Positions 44,341-53,312 are shown, counted from the first letter of the stretch. The stretch: 64,000 nt of DNA from Cupriavidus yeoncheonensis (GCF_905397275.1 NZ_CAJPUY010000024.1:1-64000); one strand, 5' to 3'. The notes: generated by a model from the sequence alone, not told the origin. Numbers and translations are program-made.

Positions 44341-44519
44341 TCAGCGACGTTGGTCAATTCGCATAGGGCAGTATTGAGCACATCGTTCATGTTCCCTTGC
44401 AGCAGGGCAGCCGAGTTGCATCATAGCTCAAAAGGCTGACGAGCCCGCAGCGTGGCCAAAGTCCGAGCGCCGTCTGGTCGGGTAAACGCGCATTGCTGGC
44501 GATGACTGTCCGCTCTATC

Positions 44520-44553
44520 TTTGCATACGTCATGTATACACGAAGTATGCAAA
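44520..44553. promoter_or_regulatory. FCD-GntR operator copy B with flanking inverted repeat
   Basis: The 13-mer TACGTCATGTATA (44526-44538) lies within a larger perfect inverted repeat, TTTGCATAC (44520-44528) and GTATGCAAA (44545-44553), 80 bases before the aldolase start. It probably controls the aldolase-MFS operon. The two 13-mer copies are 198 bases apart and in the same orientation. The stretch between them has no gene. Confidence 0.6.
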
Positions 44554-44632
44554 TAGCTCTGCAGTCGATGCCAGACGCGACGTCGATTTGCAGTGTCCGT
44601 CCACGCGACCCGATTTTTTCCCGCACTACGAT

Positions 44633-45394
44633 ATGAAGACTAAGCTTTCCCCCAGCCACCTTGGCCTCTGGTTTTCCGGACCGAACGTGGCCACCGCCGA
44701 AATAGGCAAGACCATCGGCTATCGCGTGGCGATTCTGGATATCGAACACGGCACCTTTGACCTGGACGCGCTCGACCGCTTCGTGCCTTTCCTGAAAGCG
44801 CTTGGCTATGAAGTCTTCGCCAAGGTGCTTGGCCCGACCCGCGAAGCGGTCCAGCAGGCGCTGGACTTCGGCGCGGATGCCGTCGTGATTCCCCACATTT
44901 CCGGCGCTGAAGAGGCCCGGCGCGTTTGCGGCTACGCAAAGCTGCCGCCCCTTGGCGATCGCAGCCTCGCCGGCGGCAGGACGACCAATTTTGCGTACCC
45001 CGCCGATGAGTGGATCGCACAGCAGGACAGGAACACGAAGTGCTATCCCATGATCGAGGACGAGCACGCGCTGGCGGAGGTCGAGGCCATCCTCGACCTG
45101 CCTTGCGTGGACGGTGTCTTCATCGGGCCGACCGATCTCTCCATTCGGCGCGGTCGAGGCATCTACAAGCGGCAGGCGGGCGACTGGGCCGACATCGAGA
45201 CGGTTGTCAAAGCCTCCAGGGCCGCGGGCAAATCATGGCTCTTCCCGGCATGGAGTCCGGAGGAGCAAGCCTTCGCCATCCAGCATGGCGCGGAGCGCGT
45301 GTTCATCGCGATGGAACAGGTGGCGCTGTATCGCGGGCTGAGCGCCATCTGGGCGACCGCAAACGAGACGCTGCAAAGCCATTCCCAGCAATAA
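44633..45394 (+). CDS. HpcH/HpaI family class II aldolase
   Basis: A 253-residue aldolase. Family motifs are LGLWFSGPNVATAEIGKTIGYRVAILDIEHG, ADAVVIPHISGAEEARRV and PMIEDEHALAEVEAILDLPCVDGVFIGPTDLS, which hold the divalent metal (Glu/Asp) and the pyruvate enolate. These enzymes cleave 4-hydroxy-2-oxoacids to pyruvate and an aldehyde. The usual catalytic Arg region (KVLGPTREAVQQALD) is present. The gene lies behind the GntR operator at 44520-44553 and before an MFS permease. It may release pyruvate from the product of the amidase and amidohydrolase reactions. Confidence 0.88.
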   Translation: MKTKLSPSHLGLWFSGPNVATAEIGKTIGYRVAILDIEHGTFDLDALDRFVPFLKALGYEVFAKVLGPTREAVQQALDFGADAVVIPHISGAEEARRVCGYAKLPPLGDRSLAGGRTTNFAYPADEWIAQQDRNTKCYPMIEDEHALAEVEAILDLPCVDGVFIGPTDLSIRRGRGIYKRQAGDWADIETVVKASRAAGKSWLFPAWSPEEQAFAIQHGAERVFIAMEQVALYRGLSAIWATANETLQSHSQQ

Positions 45395-45445
45395 CCAGAG
45401 TCGCGCTTACGTGCTTATCGGATTCCTGAAACAGGATACGCAACC

Positions 45446-46789
45446 ATGAATTCCCCAATCAATCAGCCGGTGGTCAAGAAAGTCCAACGCTGGGCCTGGA
45501 TCCTTACGACCGTCCTCGCCCTGGCGATGGTCGTCTCCGTCATCGATCGATTCGCCCTGTCGCTGCTGATCGAACCGATCAAGAAAGCGTACGGCATCAC
45601 CGATTCACAGATCGGCCTGCTGCAGGGACTGGCCTTCGGCCTGTTCTACGCAGTGCTGGGCCTTCCGTGCGGATGGCTCGCGGACAAGTGGTCGCGCAAG
45701 GGCACCATTGTCGTCGGACTGCTGATCTGGAGCGCGGCGACCGCGGCTTGCGGACTGACCACAACCTTCGTCGGGCTGCTGGCCTCGCGCATGCTGGTCG
45801 GTGCAGGCGAGGCCGCGCTGGCGCCCGCCGCCTACGCCATCATTCACGACCAGTTCCCCCGCACGATGATCAATCGTGCCCTGAGCCTGTTCCAGGTAGG
45901 CGCCGTCATTGGCGCGGGCACAGCCTTCTACATCGTGGGTGCGATGTATGACTATCTGAAAGGCATTGGCCCGGTCGTCACGCCGTGGTTCGGCACCCTG
46001 GAACCCTGGCAGCAGACCTTCGTGGCAGTGGCTCTGCCGGGCCTGGTGCTCACGCCGATTCTCTGGTGGGTGCTGTCGCGCGCCGAGGACAAGTCGCCCG
46101 TGGCCATGGAACGGGGCAATGCCAAGGCCGTTGCCCCTCAGGTTGGCACGGGCCGATACATGTGGTCGGACCGGACCTTTATTGCGGCGCTGTTCATCGG
46201 CATGTCCGGTCTGCTGACGATGAACTACGCGCTGCTCTCGTGGCTGCCGTCCATCTTCGCACGTGAGTTTGCCTGGACGCCCGGACAGATTGGCCGGCCC
46301 TATGGCCTCATCGTGCTCGTTGCCAGTTCCCTCGGCATGCTGATTGGCGGTTGGGCGGCCGATCGCATCCAGAGCAGCCAGCCGGAGGTGGGTGTCCTGC
46401 GCGTGCCCCTGACCGCGGCAGTGATCGGCCTTCCATTTGCCGCCGCGCTCCTGTTCACCAACACACCGATGCTGCTGCTGGGCCTGGCCGCGGTACTGCA
46501 TGCCCTGTGCACGTGCTCGATCGGAGTGGCTCCCGCATTGATCCAACTGCGCACCCCGGCGCTCATCCGCAGCCGCGTATCGGCGGTCTATGTCCTCGCG
46601 GTCAATATCTGCGGGCTGGCAATCGGGCCGCTTCTGGTGGGCGAGATGACCAGGCTCGTGCCGCAAGGCACAGAGGCGTTGCGCACCTCCGTCGCAGTCG
46701 TTGGCGCCGCTGCACTCCTGATCTCGGTCGCAGTACTCGCCAGCTACACGCTGGTAGCGAGAGGCCGGACGGCCGCAGCGATGTCCTGA
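45446..46789 (+). CDS. MFS transporter, 12 helices
   Basis: A 447-residue major facilitator permease of the kind annotated spinster-like or hexuronate-like. The first helix is WAWILTTVLALAMVVSVIDRFALSLLIEPIKKAYG, and the A-motif region is GLPCGWLADKWSRKGTIVVGLLIWS. A second half starts near residue 245. GRGTAAAMS-like tail is cytosolic. It follows the aldolase by 51 bases in one operon controlled by the FCD-GntR. It probably imports the substrate of the aldolase branch; nothing in the sequence names it. Confidence 0.88.
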   Translation: MNSPINQPVVKKVQRWAWILTTVLALAMVVSVIDRFALSLLIEPIKKAYGITDSQIGLLQGLAFGLFYAVLGLPCGWLADKWSRKGTIVVGLLIWSAATAACGLTTTFVGLLASRMLVGAGEAALAPAAYAIIHDQFPRTMINRALSLFQVGAVIGAGTAFYIVGAMYDYLKGIGPVVTPWFGTLEPWQQTFVAVALPGLVLTPILWWVLSRAEDKSPVAMERGNAKAVAPQVGTGRYMWSDRTFIAALFIGMSGLLTMNYALLSWLPSIFAREFAWTPGQIGRPYGLIVLVASSLGMLIGGWAADRIQSSQPEVGVLRVPLTAAVIGLPFAAALLFTNTPMLLLGLAAVLHALCTCSIGVAPALIQLRTPALIRSRVSAVYVLAVNICGLAIGPLLVGEMTRLVPQGTEALRTSVAVVGAAALLISVAVLASYTLVARGRTAAAMS

Positions 46790-46944
46790 CAAAGCGGCGT
46801 CATGATCCCGTCGCCTTCCTGATCCCGCGGCGCGCACCCGCGCCGCCATCCCGAAATTACCTGAGCCGAAAGTCGTCAAGCATCCTGGCCTGACGGTGGC
46901 CCTTCTTTTTCTTGAATTCCGCAACACCCAACCGAAACCCAGTC

Positions 46945-47748
46945 ATGAAGATCTCAGTCATCCAGTTGAACGCAGGCAATAGCAAGCCGAAGAACATTGA
47001 AAAGGCTCTCGGCCTGATCGAGCGTGCAGTGCAAGCCGATTCCCCCGACTTTGTGGTGCTCCCCGAAATGGTCGCCTGCATCAGCGCATCGCCAAAGGAA
47101 ATGCGCGACTCCGCCGAAGCGCTGCCGGACGGTGAGGCTTACCGCGCCTTCAGCGACGCGGCCCGCCGGCACAACATCATTCTCCATATCGGCAGCATGA
47201 TGGAGCGTGACGGCGACGAAGTCTTCAACTGCTCGCTCATGTTCGGCCGCGATGGAAACCTGCTGGCGAAGTACCGCAAGATTCATCGCTTCGATGTTGT
47301 CTTTGCGGATGGCACCGAGCTCAAGGAATCGAAGCTGGTCGGCCGTGGCGACGAAATCGTCTGCGTGGAAGTGGAAGGCGTCAGGATCGGCTTTTCGATC
47401 TGCTATGACATGCGCTTCCCCGAACTCTATCGCGCTCTGGTGGAACGCGACGCCGACATCATCGTGGCGCCCTCAGCCTTCACCTTCGAAACCGGCGCGG
47501 CCCACTGGGAAGTTCTTCTGCGCGCACGTGCCATCGAAACCCAGACCTACTTTGTAGCGCCCGGACAAGTCGGCACGTTTGGCGAGGGCAAGTACAAGAA
47601 CTTCGGTCATTCGATGATCATCGACCCATGGGGGCAGATCGTGGCCCAGGTGTCGAACACCGAAGGCCATGCATCGGCGGGCTTCGACCGCGACTATCTC
47701 ACGCAGATCCGCGCGCGCATGCCGCTGCGCCAACACCGCGTCCTCTAA
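46945..47748 (+). CDS. nitrilase-superfamily carbon-nitrogen hydrolase (omega-amidase-like)
   Basis: A 267-residue amidohydrolase. The Glu-Lys-Cys triad is complete: Glu41 in VVLPEMVA, Lys112 in AKYRKIHRFDV and Cys153 in SICYDMRFPELYR. This pattern, with CYDMRFPE, matches the Nit2/omega-amidase branch that deamidates 2-oxo-succinamate and similar acids rather than true nitrilases. The ATG at 46945 is preferred to one 33 bases upstream, since the family starts with a hydrophobic strand right after Met. It lies 155 bases after the MFS gene and 19 bases before the RraA-like gene. Confidence 0.88.
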   Translation: MKISVIQLNAGNSKPKNIEKALGLIERAVQADSPDFVVLPEMVACISASPKEMRDSAEALPDGEAYRAFSDAARRHNIILHIGSMMERDGDEVFNCSLMFGRDGNLLAKYRKIHRFDVVFADGTELKESKLVGRGDEIVCVEVEGVRIGFSICYDMRFPELYRALVERDADIIVAPSAFTFETGAAHWEVLLRARAIETQTYFVAPGQVGTFGEGKYKNFGHSMIIDPWGQIVAQVSNTEGHASAGFDRDYLTQIRARMPLRQHRVL

Positions 47749-47767
47749 GCGCCGAGCGGAGCCTGCC

Positions 47768-48436
47768 ATGTTTGATATTCGTCCCATGCCGGAGGCTTTG
47801 CCTCCGGAGATCCATCGCGCGGCGATGGAAGCCGAGCCCGCAACCATCGGCCACTTCCGGCTGCTGGGGTTCCCGGATGCGGGAATTCGCCCGCTCTTTG
47901 GCCGCGTGCGCATTGCCGGCCCGGCAGTGACATTGGCGTTGCCGGCAGCCGATTCCACGCTGCTGCATCACGCCGTGGGCATGCTGCGGCCAGGTGACGT
48001 CCTGGTGATCGACCGGCTCGGTGACAACCGGCACGCCTGCCTGGGCGGAGGCGTTGCCTATGCCATCGCCAGGGCCGGGGTCGCCGCCGTGATCGTCGAT
48101 GGTCCCTGCGCGGACCCGGCGGAAATCCGCGACCTCGGGCTGCCGGTCTGGGCGCGCGGCTTCAGCAGCATCACCACGCGTCTTCAGGGGATCGGCGGCG
48201 CGATGAATGTCCCCGTGAGCTGTGGCGGCGCGGTAGTGGCCCCTGGGGACCTGGTCATCGCCGACGAAGGCGGCATTGTGTTCATGCCGCGCGCGGAGGC
48301 ACTGGCCCAATGCGAGCAGGCGATGAAACTCCAGCGCATGGAGCAGCAGGGGCTGCCCTTGATTACACCGGAGCGGCCGCTCGGCGAGCTGACCGGCGCG
48401 AGCGCGCTGGTCCGCGCCAGGCTTGCCGCCGCCTAG
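47768..48436 (+). CDS. RraA-like protein (HMG/CHA aldolase family) lacking the usual catalytic Arg
   Basis: A 222-residue protein of the RraA / 4-hydroxy-4-methyl-2-oxoglutarate aldolase fold. Family segments are GRVRIAGPAVTLALPAADST, GDVLVIDRLGDNRHACLGG and AGVAAVIVDGPCADPAEIRDLGLPVWARG. The active enzymes have Arg-Asp in the position DGxxRD; here it is Ala115-Asp116, so the metal Asp remains but the substrate-binding Arg is gone. It may be a non-aldolase member, or another Arg may serve. It follows the amidohydrolase by 19 bases and precedes a porin. Confidence 0.78.
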   Translation: MFDIRPMPEALPPEIHRAAMEAEPATIGHFRLLGFPDAGIRPLFGRVRIAGPAVTLALPAADSTLLHHAVGMLRPGDVLVIDRLGDNRHACLGGGVAYAIARAGVAAVIVDGPCADPAEIRDLGLPVWARGFSSITTRLQGIGGAMNVPVSCGGAVVAPGDLVIADEGGIVFMPRAEALAQCEQAMKLQRMEQQGLPLITPERPLGELTGASALVRARLAAA

Positions 48437-48623
48437 CGCAGGCATCCACGGCGGCCAGCTGTTCCAAGCCCTCCACGGCAAACGACGAAGCGGTGCATCA
48501 CGAACGCCCACGCGGCACGCGTTCCGGGCGCGACCGCGCACGTCTGTTGCCGTGGCCGTGCAGGCGGGCAGGGCGCCGGATGCGGGCAGAACAAATAAAA
48601 CCACAATGAGGAAACCTGAAATC

Positions 48624-49817
48624 ATGAGTTCAAGTCTGAAGCGGACCGGCATCGCCGTTGCCTGCGGCGCAGCCCTTGCCGGATCGGCGTTGCTCAGTAC
48701 GTCGGCGCTCGCCCAAAGCAACGTCATCCTGTACGGCGTACTGGATGCCCCCGTCGAGTATGTGAGCAAGATGGCCAGCAGCCCGCCGACGCTCAATAAC
48801 GGCCAGGTCACCTATCAGCCAGGCGGGAGTCGATTCGCCATGGGGTCGATCGGCGGACTGGCCGGCCCGCGCTGGGGCCTGCGCGGGACGGAAGACCTCG
48901 GGGGCGGCAAGCGGGCGATCTTCGTCCTGGAGAGCGGATTCGGGGTGGATACCGGGATGTCCGGCAACGGCGGACGTCTCTTCGGACGACAGGCATACGT
49001 CGGCCTGCAATCCGAAGCCGGCCAGATCATGTTCGGCCGTCAGTACACGCCGCTGTTTGAAACCCTGGCCAACTTCGGGCCCCTGCGTTATGCAAGCCTT
49101 TATGAGCCAGTCGGGGCCCTGACGGGTCTGGACAACCGCTCGGACAATACGGTCAAGTATTCCGGCACCTTCGGCGGCCTGACCGCCATGGCCCACTACT
49201 CCTTTGGCACGGGTGTCGGCCTGACCGGTATGACGCCGCTGGCCGGTGGCGGCGCCGGCGAGGTACCGGGTCACGGCCGCGACAACACCGGCTTTGGTGC
49301 TGGCGTTTCCTATTTCACCAACGGGTTTGGCGCCGCACTGGCCTACGACGAATGGCATCCGGCCATTACCGCGGGCAATGCAGGCAAGCAGCGCAAGCTC
49401 GCTGGCGCATTGCGCTACACCATCGGAGACGCCAGCGTGATGGGCGGCTATCGCTGGGGCTCCACACAGTTTGCCGACGGCACCACCTTGTCGCGCGACG
49501 ATTTCTGGTGGGCGGGCGCGAACTATCAGCTGACGCCGGCAGTCGGCCTCCAGCTGGGTTACTACTACTGGAACCTGAAATCGGTGCGATTGACGCAGAC
49601 CGCGGCGGCAACCAGCCCGGCCAGCCCGTGGGAAGTTGCGTTCGTTGCCGACTACGCCTTCTCGAAGCGGACCGATGTCTACCTGACGACGGCCTATGCG
49701 CGCAACGCGGGCCTGAACTTCGACACGTCGAATACGGGCTTTGCCACGGGCTACTTCCCGACTCCGGGCCAGCGCAGCATGGTGGGCGTGGCGGTTGGCA
49801 TTCGCCAGGTGTTCTGA
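48624..49817 (+). CDS. trimeric outer membrane porin, Burkholderiales type
   Basis: A 397-residue porin. The signal peptide ends at TSALAQ, followed by SNVILYGVLDAPVEYVSKM. Later come RWGLRGTEDLGGGKRAIFVLESGFG, LFGRQAYVGLQSEAGQIMFGRQY and the C-terminal GIRQVF with final Phe. The ATG at 48624 is used because GAGGAAA is nine bases upstream and the signal follows directly. It resembles the porin at 30592-31764 in all strands. It closes the amidohydrolase/RraA group and probably gives uptake of that pathway's substrate. Confidence 0.92.
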   Translation: MSSSLKRTGIAVACGAALAGSALLSTSALAQSNVILYGVLDAPVEYVSKMASSPPTLNNGQVTYQPGGSRFAMGSIGGLAGPRWGLRGTEDLGGGKRAIFVLESGFGVDTGMSGNGGRLFGRQAYVGLQSEAGQIMFGRQYTPLFETLANFGPLRYASLYEPVGALTGLDNRSDNTVKYSGTFGGLTAMAHYSFGTGVGLTGMTPLAGGGAGEVPGHGRDNTGFGAGVSYFTNGFGAALAYDEWHPAITAGNAGKQRKLAGALRYTIGDASVMGGYRWGSTQFADGTTLSRDDFWWAGANYQLTPAVGLQLGYYYWNLKSVRLTQTAAATSPASPWEVAFVADYAFSKRTDVYLTTAYARNAGLNFDTSNTGFATGYFPTPGQRSMVGVAVGIRQVF

Positions 49818-49823
49818 AGTCGA

Positions 49824-49865
49824 TTGTCCTCGATGCCAGGCAGGACCGAGTGGCATCGAGGACAA
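49824..49865. terminator. bidirectional terminator, 15-base perfect stem
   Basis: TTGTCCTCGATGCCA (49824-49838) and TGGCATCGAGGACAA (49851-49865) are perfect complements around a 12-base loop. The hairpin lies between the convergent porin and MocR genes. Confidence 0.75.
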
Positions 49866-49913
49866 GCCATGTTCCTTCCAGCCGATGACTCGCGCGGGCC
49901 GCAAGGCCCGCCG

Positions 49914-51245
49914 TCAGTACGTGTGATCGGCAATCACCTGGGCCACCGTCCTGAGTGAATGCCTGAGCGCGTCCATGCTGACGGAGCCCAGCGCCAGCCG
50001 AATCGCATGCGGTACCGTACCGGACGTCGAGAACGGATGTGCCGTGGAGACCGAGATCCGCTCCCGCATCAGTGCCATGGCGACCGTGTCCGCGCGGACC
50101 TCCTCCGCCAGGGGAAGCCAGACGAAGTACGAAGCAGGATGACTGATCCGCTTGATCCCGCCGAGCACTTCCGTGACAAGACGCTGGCGCGCCGCGGCAT
50201 CGTGCCGCTTGGCGGCTTCCAGTCTTGCCACGGTGCCGTCCTCGATCCAGCCACAAGCCATGGTTGTCAGGATCGCCGGTGTGTTCCAGGTGGTCGCGCG
50301 GATGGTTCGTTCGAGCCTGGGCACGAGTTCGCGCGGGGCGCAGAGGAAACCGACGCGCAGCCCGGTTGCCACGCTCTTCGACAGGCTCGACACATAGACC
50401 GTTGACTCCGGCGCGAGCGACGCCAGCGGAGGCGGTGCGTCATCGACCAGGAAGGCGTAGGCAGCGTCCTCGATGATCAGCAGGCCATGCTGGCGTGCAA
50501 TGCTGACGAACTGCCGACGTCGGGTTGCGCTCATCACCCAGCCGAGCGGATTGTGCAGCGTCGGCATGGTGTACACGGCGCGCACTCGTCTCTGGCTGCA
50601 CAACTGCTGCAAGGCGTCGAGATCGGGGCCCTGGGCGCCCGCCGGAAGCGGCGCCAGTTCCAGGCGATTGGCCTCGGCGGCGAGCTTGAATCCCGGGTAA
50701 GTCAGGGCATCCACGGCGACCACGTCGCCCGGTTCGAGCGCGGCCATGGCTGTGATCGTCAATCCATGCTGGGCGCCGCTGGTCAGCAGGACGGTGTCGG
50801 CCGCCGCCGGCACGCCGCGGCTCGCCAGATGCCGTGCCACCACTTCGCGCTCGTGCTCGCGTCCGCCGTGGGGCTGGTAGCGCAGCAGCGCTTCCAGGTC
50901 GCCCGCTGCTGCGAGCTGGCGCAGCGCTGTCCGAAGGAGTTCTGTCTGATCGGGCAGGGCAGGGTAGTTGAAACTGAGATCGACCGTGTCGGCGCTCCAG
51001 GCGAGCAAGTCGACGCCCTGGCCACGGGGCAGCGCCTCCTTCACAAACGTGCCGCGCCCGGTTTCTCCGCTCACCAGCCCCATTTCCCGGAGTTCTGCGT
51101 AGACGCGCGTGGCCGTGACCAGCGCGAGTCCCTCGCGCGCGGCGAGATCGCGGTGCGTCGGCAGCCGCGTACCGGGACGCAGCCGCCCGGCGCGGATGTC
51201 GTCCGCGAGGCGGTCGACCAGTTGCTTGTAGCGAGCCTGGCGCAT
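49914..51245 (-). CDS. MocR/PdxR-type regulator: GntR HTH fused to aminotransferase-like domain
   Basis: A 443-residue protein. Residues 1-70 form a GntR winged HTH (RYKQLVDRLADDIRAGRLRPG, LPTHRDLAAREGLALVTATRVYAELREMGLVSGETGRGTFV). The remainder is a fold-type I aminotransferase domain with SGAQHGLTITAMAAL, YTMPTLHNPLGWVMS and the PLP-binding Lys in VSSLSKSVATGLRVGFL. Such regulators sense PLP or an amino compound. The ATG at 51245 is the first in frame. It is divergent from a DJ-1/PfpI gene, its likely target, and the 22-base repeat at 51253-51274 lies directly upstream. Confidence 0.9.
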   Translation of the reverse strand: MRQARYKQLVDRLADDIRAGRLRPGTRLPTHRDLAAREGLALVTATRVYAELREMGLVSGETGRGTFVKEALPRGQGVDLLAWSADTVDLSFNYPALPDQTELLRTALRQLAAAGDLEALLRYQPHGGREHEREVVARHLASRGVPAAADTVLLTSGAQHGLTITAMAALEPGDVVAVDALTYPGFKLAAEANRLELAPLPAGAQGPDLDALQQLCSQRRVRAVYTMPTLHNPLGWVMSATRRRQFVSIARQHGLLIIEDAAYAFLVDDAPPPLASLAPESTVYVSSLSKSVATGLRVGFLCAPRELVPRLERTIRATTWNTPAILTTMACGWIEDGTVARLEAAKRHDAAARQRLVTEVLGGIKRISHPASYFVWLPLAEEVRADTVAMALMRERISVSTAHPFSTSGTVPHAIRLALGSVSMDALRHSLRTVAQVIADHTY

Positions 51246-51252
51246 GCTGGCG

Positions 51253-51274
51253 TGTATCCATGACAATTATTTGA
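51253..51274 (+). repeat. 22-base repeat, copy 1
   Basis: TGTATCCATGACAATTATTT followed by GA; the same 22 bases occur at 53383-53404. This copy lies eight bases upstream of the MocR start codon on the other strand, and 60 bases before the DJ-1 gene. Only one arm of the palindrome seen in copy 2 is present here. Confidence 0.7.
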
Positions 51275-51333
51275 GCGTACTGATTATCCGCTCCAGAATG
51301 GGCCCGTACAAGGACACACGCCTGAGGCTCGCC

Positions 51334-51930
51334 ATGCACATCGCCATCCTGACCTTCGACGGGTTCAACGAACTCGACTCGCTGATCGCCTTCAATATCC
51401 TCAACCATGTCAGGCAGCCGGACTGGCGCGTGTCGATTGCCAGTCCGACTGCCACCATACGTTCGATGAACGGCCTGGTGATGGAGTCGCAGATCTCGCT
51501 GGAGGAGGCTTGCGCGGCGGATGCGGTGCTGGTCGGCAGCGGCATCCGCACGCGCGAAGTTGCCGCCGCTCCTGCATTGATGTCGCAACTGAAGCTGGAC
51601 CCGACACGCCAGTTGCTCGGTGCGCAATGTTCGGGGACGTTGATCCTCGCGAGACTCGGCTTGCTGGGCGACGTGCCGGCGTGCACGGACCTGACCACGA
51701 AGCCGTGGGTGCAGGAGGCCGGGGTCGCCGTGCTGGATCAGCCATTCGTGGCTCATGGGAACGTGGCGACCGCGGGCGGCTGCCTGTCGTCGCCGTATCT
51801 GGCTGCCTGGTTCATCGCACGACTGAAAGGCGTGGATGCCGCGTGCGGTGCGATTCACTACGTCGCACCGGTCGGAGAGAAAGACGCCTTTGTGGCACGT
51901 ACGCTGGAGAACATCTCGCCATTCCTCTGA
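51334..51930 (+). CDS. DJ-1/PfpI family protein (isonitrile-hydratase-like)
   Basis: A 198-residue DJ-1 fold protein. It starts MHIAILTFDGFNELDSLIAFNIL and has the nucleophile elbow Cys99 in LLGAQCSGTLILARLGLL. AVAHG-type and GGCLSSPYLAAWFIARL segments complete the fold. The group includes isonitrile hydratase and the amidase-like N-terminal domains of some AraC regulators. The ATG at 51334 is preferred since the fold begins there; upstream codons add a basic tail. It is divergent from the MocR regulator, the typical arrangement for a MocR target. Confidence 0.82.
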   Translation: MHIAILTFDGFNELDSLIAFNILNHVRQPDWRVSIASPTATIRSMNGLVMESQISLEEACAADAVLVGSGIRTREVAAAPALMSQLKLDPTRQLLGAQCSGTLILARLGLLGDVPACTDLTTKPWVQEAGVAVLDQPFVAHGNVATAGGCLSSPYLAAWFIARLKGVDAACGAIHYVAPVGEKDAFVARTLENISPFL

Positions 51931-51986
51931 GGCGGACCGGAGCAGGGACGCGGTCTCCGGTGGCCGGCGCCGGCAATTTCCAGCCG

Positions 51987-52027
51987 TTTACTTCGCGTGC
52001 GAAATAGATATATACTTCGCATGCGAA
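51987..52027 (+). promoter_or_regulatory. crotonase promoter with two MarR-type operators
   Basis: TTTACT (51987-51992), 16 bases, then TATATA (52009-52014) form the promoter. Two 12-base palindromes lie on it: TTCGCGTGCGAA (51992-52003) in the spacer and TTCGCATGCGAA (52016-52027) at the start site, 24 bases apart. The same palindrome occurs before marR (53342) and ohr (53903). Confidence 0.75.
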
Positions 52028-52079
52028 CCTAGCGGATGCCTGCGGCATTCATCACCATCCCACCACCTGGAAATCGACC

Positions 52080-52856
52080 ATGACCCCGGAAATCCATACC
52101 GACGTGAGCGAAGGCGTGCTGACCATTACGCTTGCACGGCCTGAGAAGAAGAATGCCCTGACGAACGAGATGTACGGCGTGCTGGCTGACACGATCGAAG
52201 CGGCGCAGCTGGACCACGGCATCCGCGTGGTGCTGTTGCAAGGAGATGGAGACAGTTTCACGGCCGGCAACGACGTAGGCGAGTTTGCGGCGATCGCAGC
52301 GGGAAAGGGTCCCGGCGAACGGCACGTGCATCGCTTCCTGCACACGCTGGCCAAGGCGACGAAGCCGCTCGTAGCCGCCGTCAACGGCAAGGCGGTGGGC
52401 GTCGGCACCACCATGCTGCTGCATTGTGATTGCGTCCTGCTCGCGGACGATGCGCAACTCATCACGCCGTTCGTCAACCTTGCCCTCGTTCCCGAGGCGG
52501 CTTCGAGTTATCTGCTGCCCTTGCGCATCGGACATGCCCGAGCCTTCGAGATGTTCGCGCTGGGCGAGCCGCTCGATGCGAAGAACGCCGTGGCATGGGG
52601 CATCGCCAACAAGATCTGCGCCACCGATCAACTGCGTGCGGAAGCGCAGCGGATGGCCCGCAGGATTGCCGGGAAGCCGTCTGGCTCGCTGAACGCAATG
52701 AAGAAGCTGATGCGCGACGCGGAAAGACTGGTCGCGCAGATGGGGAAAGAAAGCGCTCAGTTCGAGGAGCGGCTCGGCAGCGCGGAAGCAAAGGAAGCTT
52801 TTTCGGCCTTTGCCGAGAAGCGCAAGCCGGACTTCACGCGAGTCGCCGGGCAGTAG
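52080..52856 (+). CDS. enoyl-CoA hydratase/isomerase family protein
   Basis: A 258-residue crotonase. CoA and oxyanion segments are LQGDGDSFTAGNDVGEFAAI and VNGKAVGVGTTMLLHCDCVLLADDAQLITPFVNLALVPEAASS, with the final EAFSAFAEKRKP. The catalytic-loop residues ALVPEAA are those of isomerase-type crotonases rather than classic hydratases. The ATG at 52080 follows a leader carrying two MarR-type operators, so it is probably repressed by the MarR protein encoded convergently at 52878. It would act on a CoA ester, and such esters are often the ligand of MarR proteins in hydroxycinnamate and benzoate pathways. Confidence 0.87.
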   Translation: MTPEIHTDVSEGVLTITLARPEKKNALTNEMYGVLADTIEAAQLDHGIRVVLLQGDGDSFTAGNDVGEFAAIAAGKGPGERHVHRFLHTLAKATKPLVAAVNGKAVGVGTTMLLHCDCVLLADDAQLITPFVNLALVPEAASSYLLPLRIGHARAFEMFALGEPLDAKNAVAWGIANKICATDQLRAEAQRMARRIAGKPSGSLNAMKKLMRDAERLVAQMGKESAQFEERLGSAEAKEAFSAFAEKRKPDFTRVAGQ

Positions 52857-52877
52857 CCAGGGGCCCGCTGTTCAGGT

Positions 52878-53312
52878 CTACGCTTCGCCGTTGTCAGTGG
52901 CCGGGAACTTGGTCTGCAGGCTCGTCAGCCAACGCGCGACGATGTCTATCTCGGCCTCGGTGAAGCCTTTGGTCAGCCTGGCGTTCAAGCTCTTCATGCT
53001 GACTTTCGAATGCTGGCGCGCGGCGCGTCCGGCTTCGGTCAACCAGAGGCGTGACACACGGCGATCAGACTCGTCCGGCCTGCGTTCGATCAGTCCCGCC
53101 CTTTCGGTCCGGTCGGCAAGGCCACTCATCCCCGGTGCCCCAAGGTCCAGTGCGGCAGCCGCCTCGCTCATCAGCGCGCCGTCGTTGCCCCCCAGGAAGA
53201 ACAGGAGTCCTGACTGGGCGGCAGTCACGCCGCCACCGGCCACCCGCGCTTGCGACCACCGCTGCAGGCGCCGCTGGCCCACATTCAACAGATAGACAAG
53301 GCGATGTTCCAT
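52878..53312 (-). CDS. MarR family transcriptional regulator
   Basis: A 144-residue MarR protein: helices at both ends for dimerisation, and a winged HTH in the middle with ALMSEAAAALDLGAPGMSGLADRTERAGLIERRPDESDRRVSRLWLTEAGRA, the classic DxRxxxLxLT-like wing. The start is ATG 53312, since the family begins with such a short helix. TTCGTGTGCGAA lies 29 bases upstream, and matching palindromes are found before the crotonase and ohr genes, so it probably controls itself and both neighbours. The effector is unknown. Confidence 0.87.
   Translation of the reverse strand: MEHRLVYLLNVGQRRLQRWSQARVAGGGVTAAQSGLLFFLGGNDGALMSEAAAALDLGAPGMSGLADRTERAGLIERRPDESDRRVSRLWLTEAGRAARQHSKVSMKSLNARLTKGFTEAEIDIVARWLTSLQTKFPATDNGEA

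Noticed and set aside
50440..51858. A 472-codon minus-strand open frame overlapping mocR and the DJ-1 gene
   Set aside because: Out of frame with both recognised proteins and lacking any known domain.
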